Source of the DNA: Levilactobacillus wangkuiensis | GTDB lineage: Bacteria > Bacillota > Bacilli > Lactobacillales > Lactobacillaceae | Direction of reading: 5' to 3' | Assembly (NCBI RefSeq): GCF_016861605.1 | Contig: NZ_BOLM01000005.1 | Location: 140,210-204,209, forward strand | Length of the DNA: 64,000 nucleotides | Notes under the pieces: generated by a model | Told to the model about the DNA's origin: nothing | What the model saw: only the letters and a program-made list of their open reading frames with translations | Database searches by the model: none | Shown here: positions 7,289-15,215 of the stretch, in pieces | Position numbering within the stretch: the first letter of the stretch is position 1 | How the letters are laid out: each line of letters begins with the position of its first letter | Program-made: the position numbers and the translations under genes

Positions 7289-8683
7289 ATGCTCAAAGCC
7301 GAATGGACCTACCTACGCCAACACAAAATGATGTTGGTCGTCTTGTTAATGATTGCGTTGATTCCCGCAATTTACTGTTACTTTTACCTCTCCTCTATGT
7401 GGAACACGTACGGCCACTCGGCTGATATCCCGGTTGCCGTGGTCAATCACGACCAACCCGTTACCGATCAGGGGCACCGCGTCGCTATTGGCCAGCAGCT
7501 GACCCGTAACTTGGACAAGTCCACAGCGTTAGACTTTCACCACCTGAGCGCTACCACGGCGCACCACCGGCTCAAGGCGGGCAAACTTTACCTGGTCATC
7601 ACGATTCCTGCCAACTTTTCCCACAACGCGACGACGCTTCTGACCGACGCGCCCCAGCAACTCCAGCTACACTATGACCTGAACTCAGGCACCAACTTCA
7701 TCGTCTCAAAAATGACGACCGGCGCGGCCAATGCCATCACGGCGACCGTCAGCCGTAACGTCACGCAACTAGAGACTCAGGTGTTATTGCAGGCACTCCA
7801 TGGTGCCGCTGCCGGAATGACGCGGGCAGCAGCAGGGAGTCGGCTGCTCACTAGCGGCACCCAGCGCCTGCAAGCAGGCAACCGTTCCCTGCAAGTCGCC
7901 ACACAAACGGTCAAGCAACCCGCCCTGATTGCTGGCTTAACCACCACGCAACAAGGCCTGACGCAACTTCACACCGGCAGTCAATCGCTAGGAACCAGCT
8001 TGGCTGTTGGAGGTCAACGGCTGGCGACCCTGGCAACCCGGCCCGCTAACGCTCGGGTCCTCGCTCAACCCGTAATTGCTCACAGCCATGATGTAGCGAG
8101 TGTACCCAACAACGGCACTGGTATGGCGCCATTTGCGATTGCCATCGGGCTCTACGTCGGTGGCATTGCCCTCGGTACCATGTACGACGGCCGCCGAACC
8201 TACCGTCGGCCACGTAACGCCCTCACCTGGTGGGCCAGCAAGGCCGTCATCATCGGTACGGTCGCCCTGGGGCAAAGTGGTCTGCTCTACGCGACCCTGC
8301 GCCAGGCCAACACCTTAACCGTCCAGTCCCGCCTGATGCTCTTCAGCGCCATTCTCATCGGGTCGCTGCTCTTTCTATCCCTCATTTTCTGCTTACGACT
8401 CCTACTAGGCGGCTTCGGAACCTGGCTGATTTCCATCGTCCTGGTCCTGCAGCTGGCCAGTTCCGGTGGTCTTTACCCGCTCCCCTTAGTGAGTCCGCTG
8501 GCCCAAGCCCTCAATCCCTGGTTACCGATGACCTACCTGATTCAGGTGCTCCGGTCGGCCATTTCTACCAATCTGGCTTTACCTGGCGCCTGGTGGACGA
8601 TGTTGCTGATGATCATCGGGTTAAATGGCCTGATTATTGTGCGGTTCCAGTTGGATTTGAAACGAAACGCACTCGCTGACTGA
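7289..8683 (+). CDS. YhgE/Pip-domain membrane protein, short form
   Basis: This 464-residue protein has an N-terminal membrane helix (MMLVVLLMIALIPAIYCYFY) followed by the family-typical sequence IPVAVVNHDQPVTDQGHRV. It ends with a five- to six-helix ABC-2-like membrane region with Pip-family features (FAIAIGLYVGGIALGTM, QLASSGGLYPLPL). Full-length family members, such as the lactococcal phage-infection protein, are usually 700-900 residues with a long coiled-coil centre; here the centre is only about 140 residues. The start ATG 7289 follows GAAAGGGGCGG. A terminator follows. The role is unproven; export or surface integrity is often suggested. Confidence 0.8.
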   Translation: MLKAEWTYLRQHKMMLVVLLMIALIPAIYCYFYLSSMWNTYGHSADIPVAVVNHDQPVTDQGHRVAIGQQLTRNLDKSTALDFHHLSATTAHHRLKAGKLYLVITIPANFSHNATTLLTDAPQQLQLHYDLNSGTNFIVSKMTTGAANAITATVSRNVTQLETQVLLQALHGAAAGMTRAAAGSRLLTSGTQRLQAGNRSLQVATQTVKQPALIAGLTTTQQGLTQLHTGSQSLGTSLAVGGQRLATLATRPANARVLAQPVIAHSHDVASVPNNGTGMAPFAIAIGLYVGGIALGTMYDGRRTYRRPRNALTWWASKAVIIGTVALGQSGLLYATLRQANTLTVQSRLMLFSAILIGSLLFLSLIFCLRLLLGGFGTWLISIVLVLQLASSGGLYPLPLVSPLAQALNPWLPMTYLIQVLRSAISTNLALPGAWWTMLLMIIGLNGLIIVRFQLDLKRNALAD

Positions 8684-8688
8684 ATTCT

Positions 8689-8720
8689 AAAACGACTACC
8701 CCCACCGGTAGCCGTTTTTT
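8689..8720 (+). terminator. Intrinsic terminator after the Pip gene
   Basis: AAAACGACTACC / GGTAGCCGTTTT with a short C-rich loop is followed by TTTTTT, placed 6 bases after the stop. Confidence 0.85.
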
Positions 8721-8910
8721 AGTCCCCAGCGCTAACCACAAATCCCCGAAAAACTGTGATGTTTCTTTGACCAAGTCCTTACGATTTTCCTAAAGGCCCC
8801 AAGAAACCTTAAAACTCCGGTCGAAAGTCCCCGTAACCGCGAATTCTGTTGTAGTCTAGGAACATGTTAACGGACACGACAGACACACAAAAATTCACGG
8901 AGGTGGTTCG

Positions 8911-9423
8911 ATGCGTTGGGAACCCTTATTACTCATTATCTTAATGGCTGGACTAAGCGGCCTGCTCATCGTCGCAACCGGTGGTAAACATCGCTGGTTC
9001 GCCCTCTTAGTGCTAAGCTACTTAACGGGTTTAGCCGCCATTCTTTTCACCCCGATTTCATTTGATGGCACTGGCATTTACATCATGCCGATTGGCATCG
9101 GGCGGGTCAATCTGACCAACCTAGACGTCTTCAACCTCGGATTCTTGGAAAATATTATCTTAACGATTCCACTGGGGCTCCTGTTGAAATGGGCGCTCCC
9201 TAAGCTGTCCCTCTTCGGCGTCGGCTTCTGCGGGCTCTTCGTTGGCAGCAGTGTCGAGACCATCCAATACGTGCTCTCCCATCACTGGCTGATCAATCGG
9301 AGCAGCGACATCAACGACGTCCTGGCCAATGCGCTGGGCATCGTCATCGGTGGCCTGGCCGTCGCCGCCTTTTACCGACTCACGGCTAGTCATCGACAAC
9401 GCCCGGAACGGGTTGCGGCTTAA
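8911..9423 (+). CDS. VanZ-like family membrane protein
   Basis: This 170-residue protein has about five hydrophobic segments. The VanZ-like signature is seen in LEN..LTIPLGLLL near residue 85 and SSVETIQYVLSHHWLINRSS then DINDVLANALGIVIGGL near residues 112-150. VanZ-like proteins are small membrane proteins, some linked to teicoplanin tolerance; the cellular role of most is unknown. The ATG lies behind ACGGAGGTGG. It is monocistronic, with a strong terminator 22 bases after the stop. Confidence 0.85.
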   Translation: MRWEPLLLIILMAGLSGLLIVATGGKHRWFALLVLSYLTGLAAILFTPISFDGTGIYIMPIGIGRVNLTNLDVFNLGFLENIILTIPLGLLLKWALPKLSLFGVGFCGLFVGSSVETIQYVLSHHWLINRSSDINDVLANALGIVIGGLAVAAFYRLTASHRQRPERVAA

Positions 9424-9444
9424 TTATTTAAAATGCACACACAA

Positions 9445-9492
9445 ACAAGGCACCACTGCTATCCACGAGAGATAACAGCGGTGCCTTGTTTT
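9445..9492. terminator. Bidirectional terminator between VanZ-like and GtrA genes
   Basis: ACAAGGCACCACTGCTAT / ATAACAGCGGTGCCTTGT is followed by TTTT on the plus strand. It sits between convergent genes. Confidence 0.88.
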
Positions 9493-9526
9493 GTCCTGAT
9501 TAATGCTAAGACTCTAGCTAATAGAT

Positions 9527-9967
9527 TCAGTCCTGTTCGTTTACTGAAGACGCTTTGTTTTTCTTAAACACGAACCATTTACTAAAGAAGTAATTCGCCA
9601 GCACGACCACCACTTGGTCGACCAGTTTCGTCAGCATTTCATTTTGCTGCAGCAATGAAACCCCCAGCCACATGATAGCCATGTCCATGATCAACGTCGC
9701 CCCTCTGGCCAGGAAAAACGAGACGACCTCGTTGACTAAGGCCTTGAACGTCGTGAAGTGGGAATGGAAGACCCACACCCGATTGGTCAGGTAGGCAAAT
9801 AACACGGATAGGAACCAGGCCCAGACGTTGCCGACCTGGTAGTTCCAGCCCCACAAAGTCGCCGTGACGTAGAAAACGACCAAGTTGACCAGTGTCGTCA
9901 GGCCCCCGAAAATCAGGTACGCCAAGATATCCTGATATTTAGTATAGAGTTGTAATAGTCGTTTCAC
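9527..9967 (-). CDS. GtrA-family membrane protein
   Basis: This 146-residue protein has four predicted membrane segments and the GtrA signature: YLIFGGLTTLVNLVVFYV at the start, NVWAWFLSVLFAYLTNRVWVF in the middle and NYFFSKWFVFKK at the end. GtrA-like proteins are thought to help move lipid-linked sugars across the membrane or support sugar modification of wall polymers. The start is GTG 9967 behind CAGGGAGGAC. There is no glycosyltransferase partner nearby, so the substrate cannot be guessed. Confidence 0.88.
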   Translation of the reverse strand: MKRLLQLYTKYQDILAYLIFGGLTTLVNLVVFYVTATLWGWNYQVGNVWAWFLSVLFAYLTNRVWVFHSHFTTFKALVNEVVSFFLARGATLIMDMAIMWLGVSLLQQNEMLTKLVDQVVVVLANYFFSKWFVFKKNKASSVNEQD

Positions 9968-10210
9968 GTTGTTCGTCCTCCCTGAATTCTGCTCATCTTA
10001 TCTTCTCCCGTTATAGTCGAAATCGGTTACTGGCGCAAGCACCCACCCCGATTTCATAGAAAAAGTTAAGGGTTGGGCCGGTGACCTGATTTTTTCGCTA
10101 GTGACGGGTGCTGTTTATTAATTGGTTTGTGTGATGTTGTGGTAGTGGTGGTCAGGTTTGTTACTATAAGTTAAAGTAATTAGTTTATTGTCCTCACCAT
10201 AACGGCATTT

Positions 10211-10245
10211 AAAAACACCGTCCTGGATTTAACCAAAACGGTGCT
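10211..10245 (-). terminator. Terminator of folT
   Basis: On the minus strand CACCGTTTTGG / CCAGGACGGTG is followed by TTTTT, starting about 10 bases after the folT stop. Confidence 0.75.
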
Positions 10246-10252
10246 CAGATCA

Positions 10253-10795
10253 CTATCGATTTAAACGTTCCTGAATCGTTTGAATCACGCGACTCTGCAA
10301 CAACAGGTAAACTAACACAATTTGGATTGGTGTCACGATCAGTTGCTTAACCAGCCGAACCGGCAGTAAGCCCCAGAATGGTGTGTGGTACATGATGGTT
10401 ACCCACAAGGTGTTCAACAAGGCGTTGACCAACAAGGAGATAAGCACCGAGGCCAGAATCACCCGGGTCCATGTCACTGGCTTCTGGTAGAGAAAGACCG
10501 CGTAGATCAGCGACCCTAGGATTGCTGACACGGTAAAGCCGATAAAGAACGGCCCACCCGTCATTAGGGTCCCCACAACGTCGACGACAGCTGCCGTCAT
10601 CATCCCCCACCAGGGACCAAACCATTTGGCCAACAACGCCACGATCAGAAAGGTAAAACTGACCTTGATAAAACTGTTGCCGACCGAGAACCGACTGATC
10701 ACCAGTTGTAAAGCCATCAGTAGTCCCATCGTTACCAAACTCAAAGTGTCCAGCTTTGGCAGCTGGGTTTTTGCCATCGTCTTCAATTCAGACAT
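10253..10795 (-). CDS. folT: ECF transporter S component for folate (FolT)
   Basis: This protein of about 180 residues has six membrane helices of the ECF-transporter S-component type (SLVTMGLLMALQLVISRF, then WWGMMTAAVVDVVGTLMTGG and TVSAILGSLIYAVFLY). The shared energising module (EcfAA'T) is not in the window. A THF riboswitch directly upstream identifies the substrate as folate. The start is uncertain: ATG 10795 touches the AGGAG ribosome site with no spacer, while TTG 10786 is 9 bases away and ATG 10777 is 18 bases away; TTG 10786 has the best spacing. Monocistronic, ending in a terminator. Confidence 0.85.
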   Translation of the reverse strand: MSELKTMAKTQLPKLDTLSLVTMGLLMALQLVISRFSVGNSFIKVSFTFLIVALLAKWFGPWWGMMTAAVVDVVGTLMTGGPFFIGFTVSAILGSLIYAVFLYQKPVTWTRVILASVLISLLVNALLNTLWVTIMYHTPFWGLLPVRLVKQLIVTPIQIVLVYLLLQSRVIQTIQERLNR

Positions 10796-10802
10796 CTCCT
10801 AA

Positions 10803-10915
10803 GGGAGTTGCCACATTGCTGCGGTCAATGCGGAAATAAGATCGCGGGACACATTCCCTTCGTCCGGTGTTCACATTGCGTTCCACCAGCACTTGACGCC
10901 TTACTTCCTACTCCG
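10803..10915 (-). ncRNA. Tetrahydrofolate (THF) riboswitch upstream of folT
   Basis: Read on the minus strand, the leader starts GGAGTAGG, contains GCGTCAAGTGC, then a GGTG...CACC hairpin followed by GACGAAGGG, and closes with AACTCC that pairs back to GGAGT. These blocks and their order match the folT-associated THF riboswitch class. The closing CTCC is followed after four bases by the ribosome-site GGAG, so it can pair either with the 5' GGAG (P1) or with the ribosome site. That suggests translational control. Confidence 0.88.
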
Positions 10916-10967
10916 TAAATTTAATTACAGAAGATAGCATACCATATTCATTACCGACTTGCACGAC

Positions 10968-11834
10968 TTATGCGCGATCAAAATCCTTGATCCAGGCTAA
11001 GGCCAAGGCCTTCTCCCCTAAGTGCGCGCCAATCACGGGACCGAAGTAAGATTGCTCGACCGGAATTTCCGGATACTGCGTCGCAATCTTGGTGGCCCAG
11101 GTCTGACCACCCTCGGGATCGTTGGCGTTGATGACCAAGGCCCGTAATGGGTAATCCACCTGGGCTTGCGCCTCAACGAAGAGGTCCTCGACCCGGGCCA
11201 ACGCCTTCTTACGGGACCGGACCTTTTCAAAGGCCACGATTTCGTGAGTCTCATCATCAAACGTCAGTAACGGCTTGATCCGTAAGACGCTGCCAATGAA
11301 TCCGGACGCATTAGACAACCGCCCACCTCGCACCAAGTTCTGGAGGTCATCGACAACGAAGTATTCGCCAATCGTGGACCGCAAGTCGTCTAAGCGTGAG
11401 ATGATGGCTTCGGGGGTACTTCCCTCAGCGGCCATCCGGGAGGCCTCAATGGCCAAATAGCCCATCAATTTAACGGTGATTTGGGAGTCGTACGGAATCA
11501 CCCGGATATTTTCAATCGTGGGGGCGATATTTTTCAATTGGTTCACAAAGCCAGAAATGGTGCTGGCCAGATGAATACTGATGACGGCGTCGTAGCCCTC
11601 ATCGGCTAATTGGTTATATAAATTGATCATTTCGCCCAGCGGCGGTTGTGACGTGCTGGGGAATGATTTAGAATTGCGTAACTTCTCGTAGAATTCACTG
11701 GTGGAGATATCAACATCTTCATCGTAGGAGCGACCATCCATGATCACCGGAATCGGGACAACGTGAATGTGATACCGCTCAACTTCTTCTGCGGACAAAT
11801 AGCTGGTACTATCGGTGACCACAGCAATCTTCAT
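10968..11834 (-). CDS. DegV-family fatty-acid-binding protein
   Basis: This 288-residue protein opens with the DegV/FakB signature KIAVVTDSTSYLSAEE and later has ISTSEFYEKL, PSTSQPPLGEM and ISIHLASTISG, the loops that bind a fatty-acid carboxylate. The C-terminal half has VRGGRLSNASGFIGSVLRIK, typical of the family. FakB-type proteins present fatty acids to the kinase FakA for phospholipid synthesis; this role is inferred from family membership. ATG lies behind GTAGGTG. No fakA is near. Confidence 0.9.
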   Translation of the reverse strand: MKIAVVTDSTSYLSAEEVERYHIHVVPIPVIMDGRSYDEDVDISTSEFYEKLRNSKSFPSTSQPPLGEMINLYNQLADEGYDAVISIHLASTISGFVNQLKNIAPTIENIRVIPYDSQITVKLMGYLAIEASRMAAEGSTPEAIISRLDDLRSTIGEYFVVDDLQNLVRGGRLSNASGFIGSVLRIKPLLTFDDETHEIVAFEKVRSRKKALARVEDLFVEAQAQVDYPLRALVINANDPEGGQTWATKIATQYPEIPVEQSYFGPVIGAHLGEKALALAWIKDFDRA

Positions 11835-11909
11835 CTTTACACCTACTTTATCTTTTCATTCGTTTACCTAGAATAACATTTTTCCGGAACGATGGAAACC
11901 AACGATTCT

Positions 11910-11929
11910 AAAAAGCCCCACCAACGGGC
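11910..11929 (-). terminator. Possible weak terminator of the MarR-PDE-MFS operon
   Basis: On the minus strand GCCC, a 7-base loop and GGGC are followed by TTTTT, about 100 bases after the MFS stop. The stem is short. Confidence 0.4.
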
Positions 11930-12029
11930 ATTCTTAAAATTCCCTTAACCGCCTGTTCGTCACGGACGATACCATTTAAAAAGGCCGGTGCATCCCCACA
12001 AAATGAGGCTGACCGACCCAAAGACGCAT

Positions 12030-13283
12030 CTATTTTGAATTTTCAGTCGCTGATTTAGGAATCGCCCAGAAAATAGCGAGCCCCAGGATAAACAGAATCG
12101 ACAACGAGGCCGCCCCAATGCGCGACTGCCCGGTCCACTGCGTCACGACCCCCACTAAGATGGGACCCAAGACGGCGGAGAACTTGCCTAAAATGTTGTA
12201 GAAGCCAAAGAACTCACTCGAACGTTCCTTGGGGACTAGTCGACCAAAGTACGACCGGGAAAGCGCCTGAATGCCCCCCTGACTGGTCCCCACCAACACG
12301 GCCAGCAACCAGAAGCTACCGACCGTCTTCAAGTTGAGAGCGGCCACACAGATCAACAGGTACATCACAATGGCAATCAGAATGCCCAAGCGCGTACTGG
12401 TCTTCTCCGCTAACCACCCATAGAGAATCGAGAACGGAAAGGCCACCAGCTGGACCACCAGGAGCACCACAATCAAGGTGGTACTGGTAATCCCGATGTC
12501 TAAGCCGATCGAGGTCGCCATGGTAAAGATGGTATCGACCCCATCGATGTAGCAGAAGTAGGCCACCAGAAACCAGGCCAGGTACTTGTGCTGGCGAATG
12601 TGACTGAGCGTGACCCATACGCGCTGCCAACTCTGCTTGAGTGGTGCCTGGGTCACGGCCAGGGCGTGGCGCTGGTGGACGTTGCGTTGAATCGGAATGA
12701 AGAAGACGACCCACCAGACGGCGGCCAGGACAAAGCCCCACCGGGCCACGGCCGTACTCGACAGCTGACCGAAACCATGGGTCAGTTGCAGGATCATAAA
12801 TAGAATAAAGGCGATGACACCACCCAGATAGCCAAAGCCATAGCCGACACTGGAGATGCGGTCCATTTGCTGGTCGTCACTCACATCCGTCAGGAAACTA
12901 TCGTAGAAGAGATTGCCCCCGGAATAGCCCAACACGGAGAGAATATAGATGACTAACAGCCACTGCCACTGGGTTGCGGGCAAGAGCGCTAGCCCCACCG
13001 TCATCAGCATCCCCAGCGAGGCAAACCCCGTCAGTAACCGTTTCTTAAATCCCTGGTAATCCGCTAGGGCTCCCAGAAATGGGGCTAAGACGGCCACGAG
13101 CAACGTCCCCAGGCTATTGGTATAACCCCAGTAGGCCGTGGCATTGGCCGCCGTGACCCCACTGGCCTCCGTAATGCCCTTGAAGTAGATGGGCAAGACG
13201 GCGGTTGTGACAATGATACCGTAACCGGAGTTGGCCCAATCGTAGAAGACCCAGCTCCATTGTTCCTTATTTAGCCGACGCAT
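12030..13283 (-). CDS. UMF1/Atg22-type MFS transporter
   Basis: This 417-residue, 12-segment major-facilitator protein has the N-terminal mark of the UMF1 (Atg22-like) group, WSWVFYDWANSGYGIIVTTA, and a helix 4-5 region YSGGNLFYDSFLTDVSDDQQ. The group is linked to amino-acid or peptide efflux in yeast vacuoles; bacterial substrates are unknown. It overlaps the upstream phosphodiesterase gene by 17 bases, so the two are translationally linked under the MarR regulator at the head of the operon. Confidence 0.85.
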   Translation of the reverse strand: MRRLNKEQWSWVFYDWANSGYGIIVTTAVLPIYFKGITEASGVTAANATAYWGYTNSLGTLLVAVLAPFLGALADYQGFKKRLLTGFASLGMLMTVGLALLPATQWQWLLVIYILSVLGYSGGNLFYDSFLTDVSDDQQMDRISSVGYGFGYLGGVIAFILFMILQLTHGFGQLSSTAVARWGFVLAAVWWVVFFIPIQRNVHQRHALAVTQAPLKQSWQRVWVTLSHIRQHKYLAWFLVAYFCYIDGVDTIFTMATSIGLDIGITSTTLIVVLLVVQLVAFPFSILYGWLAEKTSTRLGILIAIVMYLLICVAALNLKTVGSFWLLAVLVGTSQGGIQALSRSYFGRLVPKERSSEFFGFYNILGKFSAVLGPILVGVVTQWTGQSRIGAASLSILFILGLAIFWAIPKSATENSK

Positions 13284-14580
13284 CGGGAACCCCCTTAAAG
13301 GCCGCCGTCAATGCGTGACCGGGCAAGGGTTCGGGGAACTGGAGCCCCAACAGTTTGGCAAACGTCGGCGCCTCATCGATCAACCGCGCTTGGTCGATTG
13401 TCTGATTTTCTTTCACGGCCGGTCCGTTTAAGACCAGCGTGGTGAAGTAATCCGGCTTGTCGGGATCGTACCCGTGCACGCCATGGTACCGGTCGGGTTG
13501 GCCCAGACTAGCCGGGTCCACGGCCTCGACCACAGCGGGCCGGTTGGTCTCATCGGTAAAGTAATACCCGGCTTGTGCCTCGACCATGAAGCGACAATGC
13601 GGGTCGGCCCCGCGTTCGGTAGCCTGTTGCCCATCAATCACGGCCGTGACCCCAGGGGTTGCTGCTAACAGCTCCCGTAAGTTCTTCGTGTCCGCAAAAT
13701 TGCGGGTATACACATAGGTACTCCCATCACAAGACTTGGCCAAAACGTGCCAATCATTCTTGACGGTCCCATTCGCGGTCGGCGTTAACCAACCTCGCTG
13801 GACAAAGGCCTGATTCAGGTGAATCATGTGGTCGACGTTGATCTGGTAATGGTCCCCCAGAATGGCAAAGTTCGTTTCGGCAAAGGTTCCCGCCGCAATC
13901 GTCGCATCAATCAGCTGACCGACCCGTTTATCCAGTCGCTTTAGCGCCGCCATGGCCTCAGCCGAGCGCACGCCGTAGCGGTGCCGCATGCTGTCCATGT
14001 CGACCAGGTGAATCAGCGTTAACCACGGTTGCTTGTGGGTCAGTGTGTCGACCGCACAGGCCGTGATGAAGTCGTCGAGCTCAGGCTGTTGAATACCCCG
14101 ACGTAAATGCCCGTACTTCTGATTCATCCGCAACAGAAAGGCCGGACTACTAGCTTTGAGTGAGACCAGCACTTGATTGGTCCAGATCCGGTTGGGAAAG
14201 ATCTCTGCTAAATTATAGGTAATCTTACTGCCGGCCGTCACGGGCCACAGGAAGGCCGCCGTCTGCTTATGCTGTTGGCGAACCAGGTCGTACAACGTGG
14301 GCACCTTCACATCACGCTGGTACCAGTACCAGTCCGGTGACTGCCGTTGCGGCTGTAATTTGGTATTGTTGACGATGCCGTGGACCCGCGGGTACTGGCC
14401 CGTGATAATGGTCGTGTGCGAGGGATACGTCAGCGTGGGGTAGATGCCCCGCACCTGGCGGACCCGGGTCCCGGTGACGACCAGCCGGTGTAAATTAGGC
14501 AGCTCATCTAAATGCTCATCCAAATCGCGACTGCCCAGCGCGTCCAAAGAAATAACCACTAATCTCTGTTGAATAATCAC
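13267..14580 (-). CDS. Type I phosphodiesterase / nucleotide pyrophosphatase-like protein
   Basis: This 437-residue protein of the alkaline-phosphatase superfamily has metal-site motifs VVISLDALGSRD at the N terminus and YPTLTYPSHTTIITGQYPRV, where the Thr/Ser nucleophile sits. Later come HLVDMDSMRHRYG and FAILGDHYQINVDHMIHLNQ, and finally GVHGYDPDKPDY. These give the Asp/His ligands of two metals. No signal peptide is seen, so it acts in the cytosol or at the membrane face. The start is GTG 14580 close behind AAGGAG. Second gene of a MarR-PDE-MFS operon; the substrate may be a nucleotide sugar or phosphodiester but is unknown. Confidence 0.85.
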   Translation of the reverse strand: MIIQQRLVVISLDALGSRDLDEHLDELPNLHRLVVTGTRVRQVRGIYPTLTYPSHTTIITGQYPRVHGIVNNTKLQPQRQSPDWYWYQRDVKVPTLYDLVRQQHKQTAAFLWPVTAGSKITYNLAEIFPNRIWTNQVLVSLKASSPAFLLRMNQKYGHLRRGIQQPELDDFITACAVDTLTHKQPWLTLIHLVDMDSMRHRYGVRSAEAMAALKRLDKRVGQLIDATIAAGTFAETNFAILGDHYQINVDHMIHLNQAFVQRGWLTPTANGTVKNDWHVLAKSCDGSTYVYTRNFADTKNLRELLAATPGVTAVIDGQQATERGADPHCRFMVEAQAGYYFTDETNRPAVVEAVDPASLGQPDRYHGVHGYDPDKPDYFTTLVLNGPAVKENQTIDQARLIDEAPTFAKLLGLQFPEPLPGHALTAAFKGVPDASAK

Positions 14581-14587
14581 TCACTCC

Positions 14588-15016
14588 TTAGTTCTCGACC
14601 GTCCGACGACGATCCATACTTTTATCTAACCGGTTCAATAAAATCTGTAATAAATTACGCTCATCCGTGGACCAGTGTTCAAAGACCTGGTCGGATAAGG
14701 CCTCAAAGGCCGTGTTGATCTCTTCGGCGGTATCCTCGCCCTGCTGCGTTATTGTATATACCAACTGACGTTTGTCCCGACCAATGGCTTTCTTGGTCAC
14801 CATTTCCTTAGCCACCAGTCCCTTGAGCTGGCGACTCAGAGTCGAGGTATCCAGCTTGGTTTGTTGCGCCAAAATTTCTTGGGTGTTCTCCCCGCCACCA
14901 ATGTGGTCGAGTAACTGCCATTCGGAAACGGTCAGGTGATGTTGCTTGGTCATCCGTTGGAGCAACGTTTGTTGAACTTTGTTGATTGCCATCAACGCTG
15001 CTAGACTTGATTTCAT
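14588..15016 (-). CDS. MarR-family regulator
   Basis: This 142-residue winged-helix protein shows the MarR core: LTVSEWQLLDHIGGGENTQE, LAQQTKLDTSTLSRQLKGLV and then the wing IGRDKRQLVYTITQQGE. ATG 15016 follows a GGAGTGAGGG ribosome site; the frame is open further upstream but without a better start. It heads an operon with a phosphodiesterase (7-base gap) and an MFS transporter, and is divergent from rqcH. Autoregulation is likely; a TTGTACAA palindrome at 15042-15049 lies in its promoter region. Confidence 0.85.
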   Translation of the reverse strand: MKSSLAALMAINKVQQTLLQRMTKQHHLTVSEWQLLDHIGGGENTQEILAQQTKLDTSTLSRQLKGLVAKEMVTKKAIGRDKRQLVYTITQQGEDTAEEINTAFEALSDQVFEHWSTDERNLLQILLNRLDKSMDRRRTVEN

Positions 15017-15123
15017 AAGACCCTCACTCCTTTTGATTGTATTGTACAACGATTTGGTTGGTGACCACAAGGCCCAGTTGTGGGAAAATTTGCCACCTCC
15101 CGAATAATTCCGAACAATCTTCT

Positions 15124-15152
15124 TTGCACTTCGGCGGCGAGGCCGTTATACT
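15124..15152 (+). promoter_or_regulatory. rqcH promoter
   Basis: TTGCAC (15124-15129), 17 bases, TATACT (15147-15152) is a near-consensus vegetative promoter about 65 bp before the rqcH start. Confidence 0.75.
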
Positions 15153-15215
15153 TTAACTTGTGCCGTTTTTTCGAATTCAAAAATAAATTTATTTAATAGA
15201 AAGGTGTGTGCCGCA

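Noticed and set aside
8230..8679. 149-codon frame inside the YhgE/Pip gene
   Set aside because: Out-of-frame, Pro/Arg-rich translation typical of a shadow; the Pip frame has clear membrane helices.
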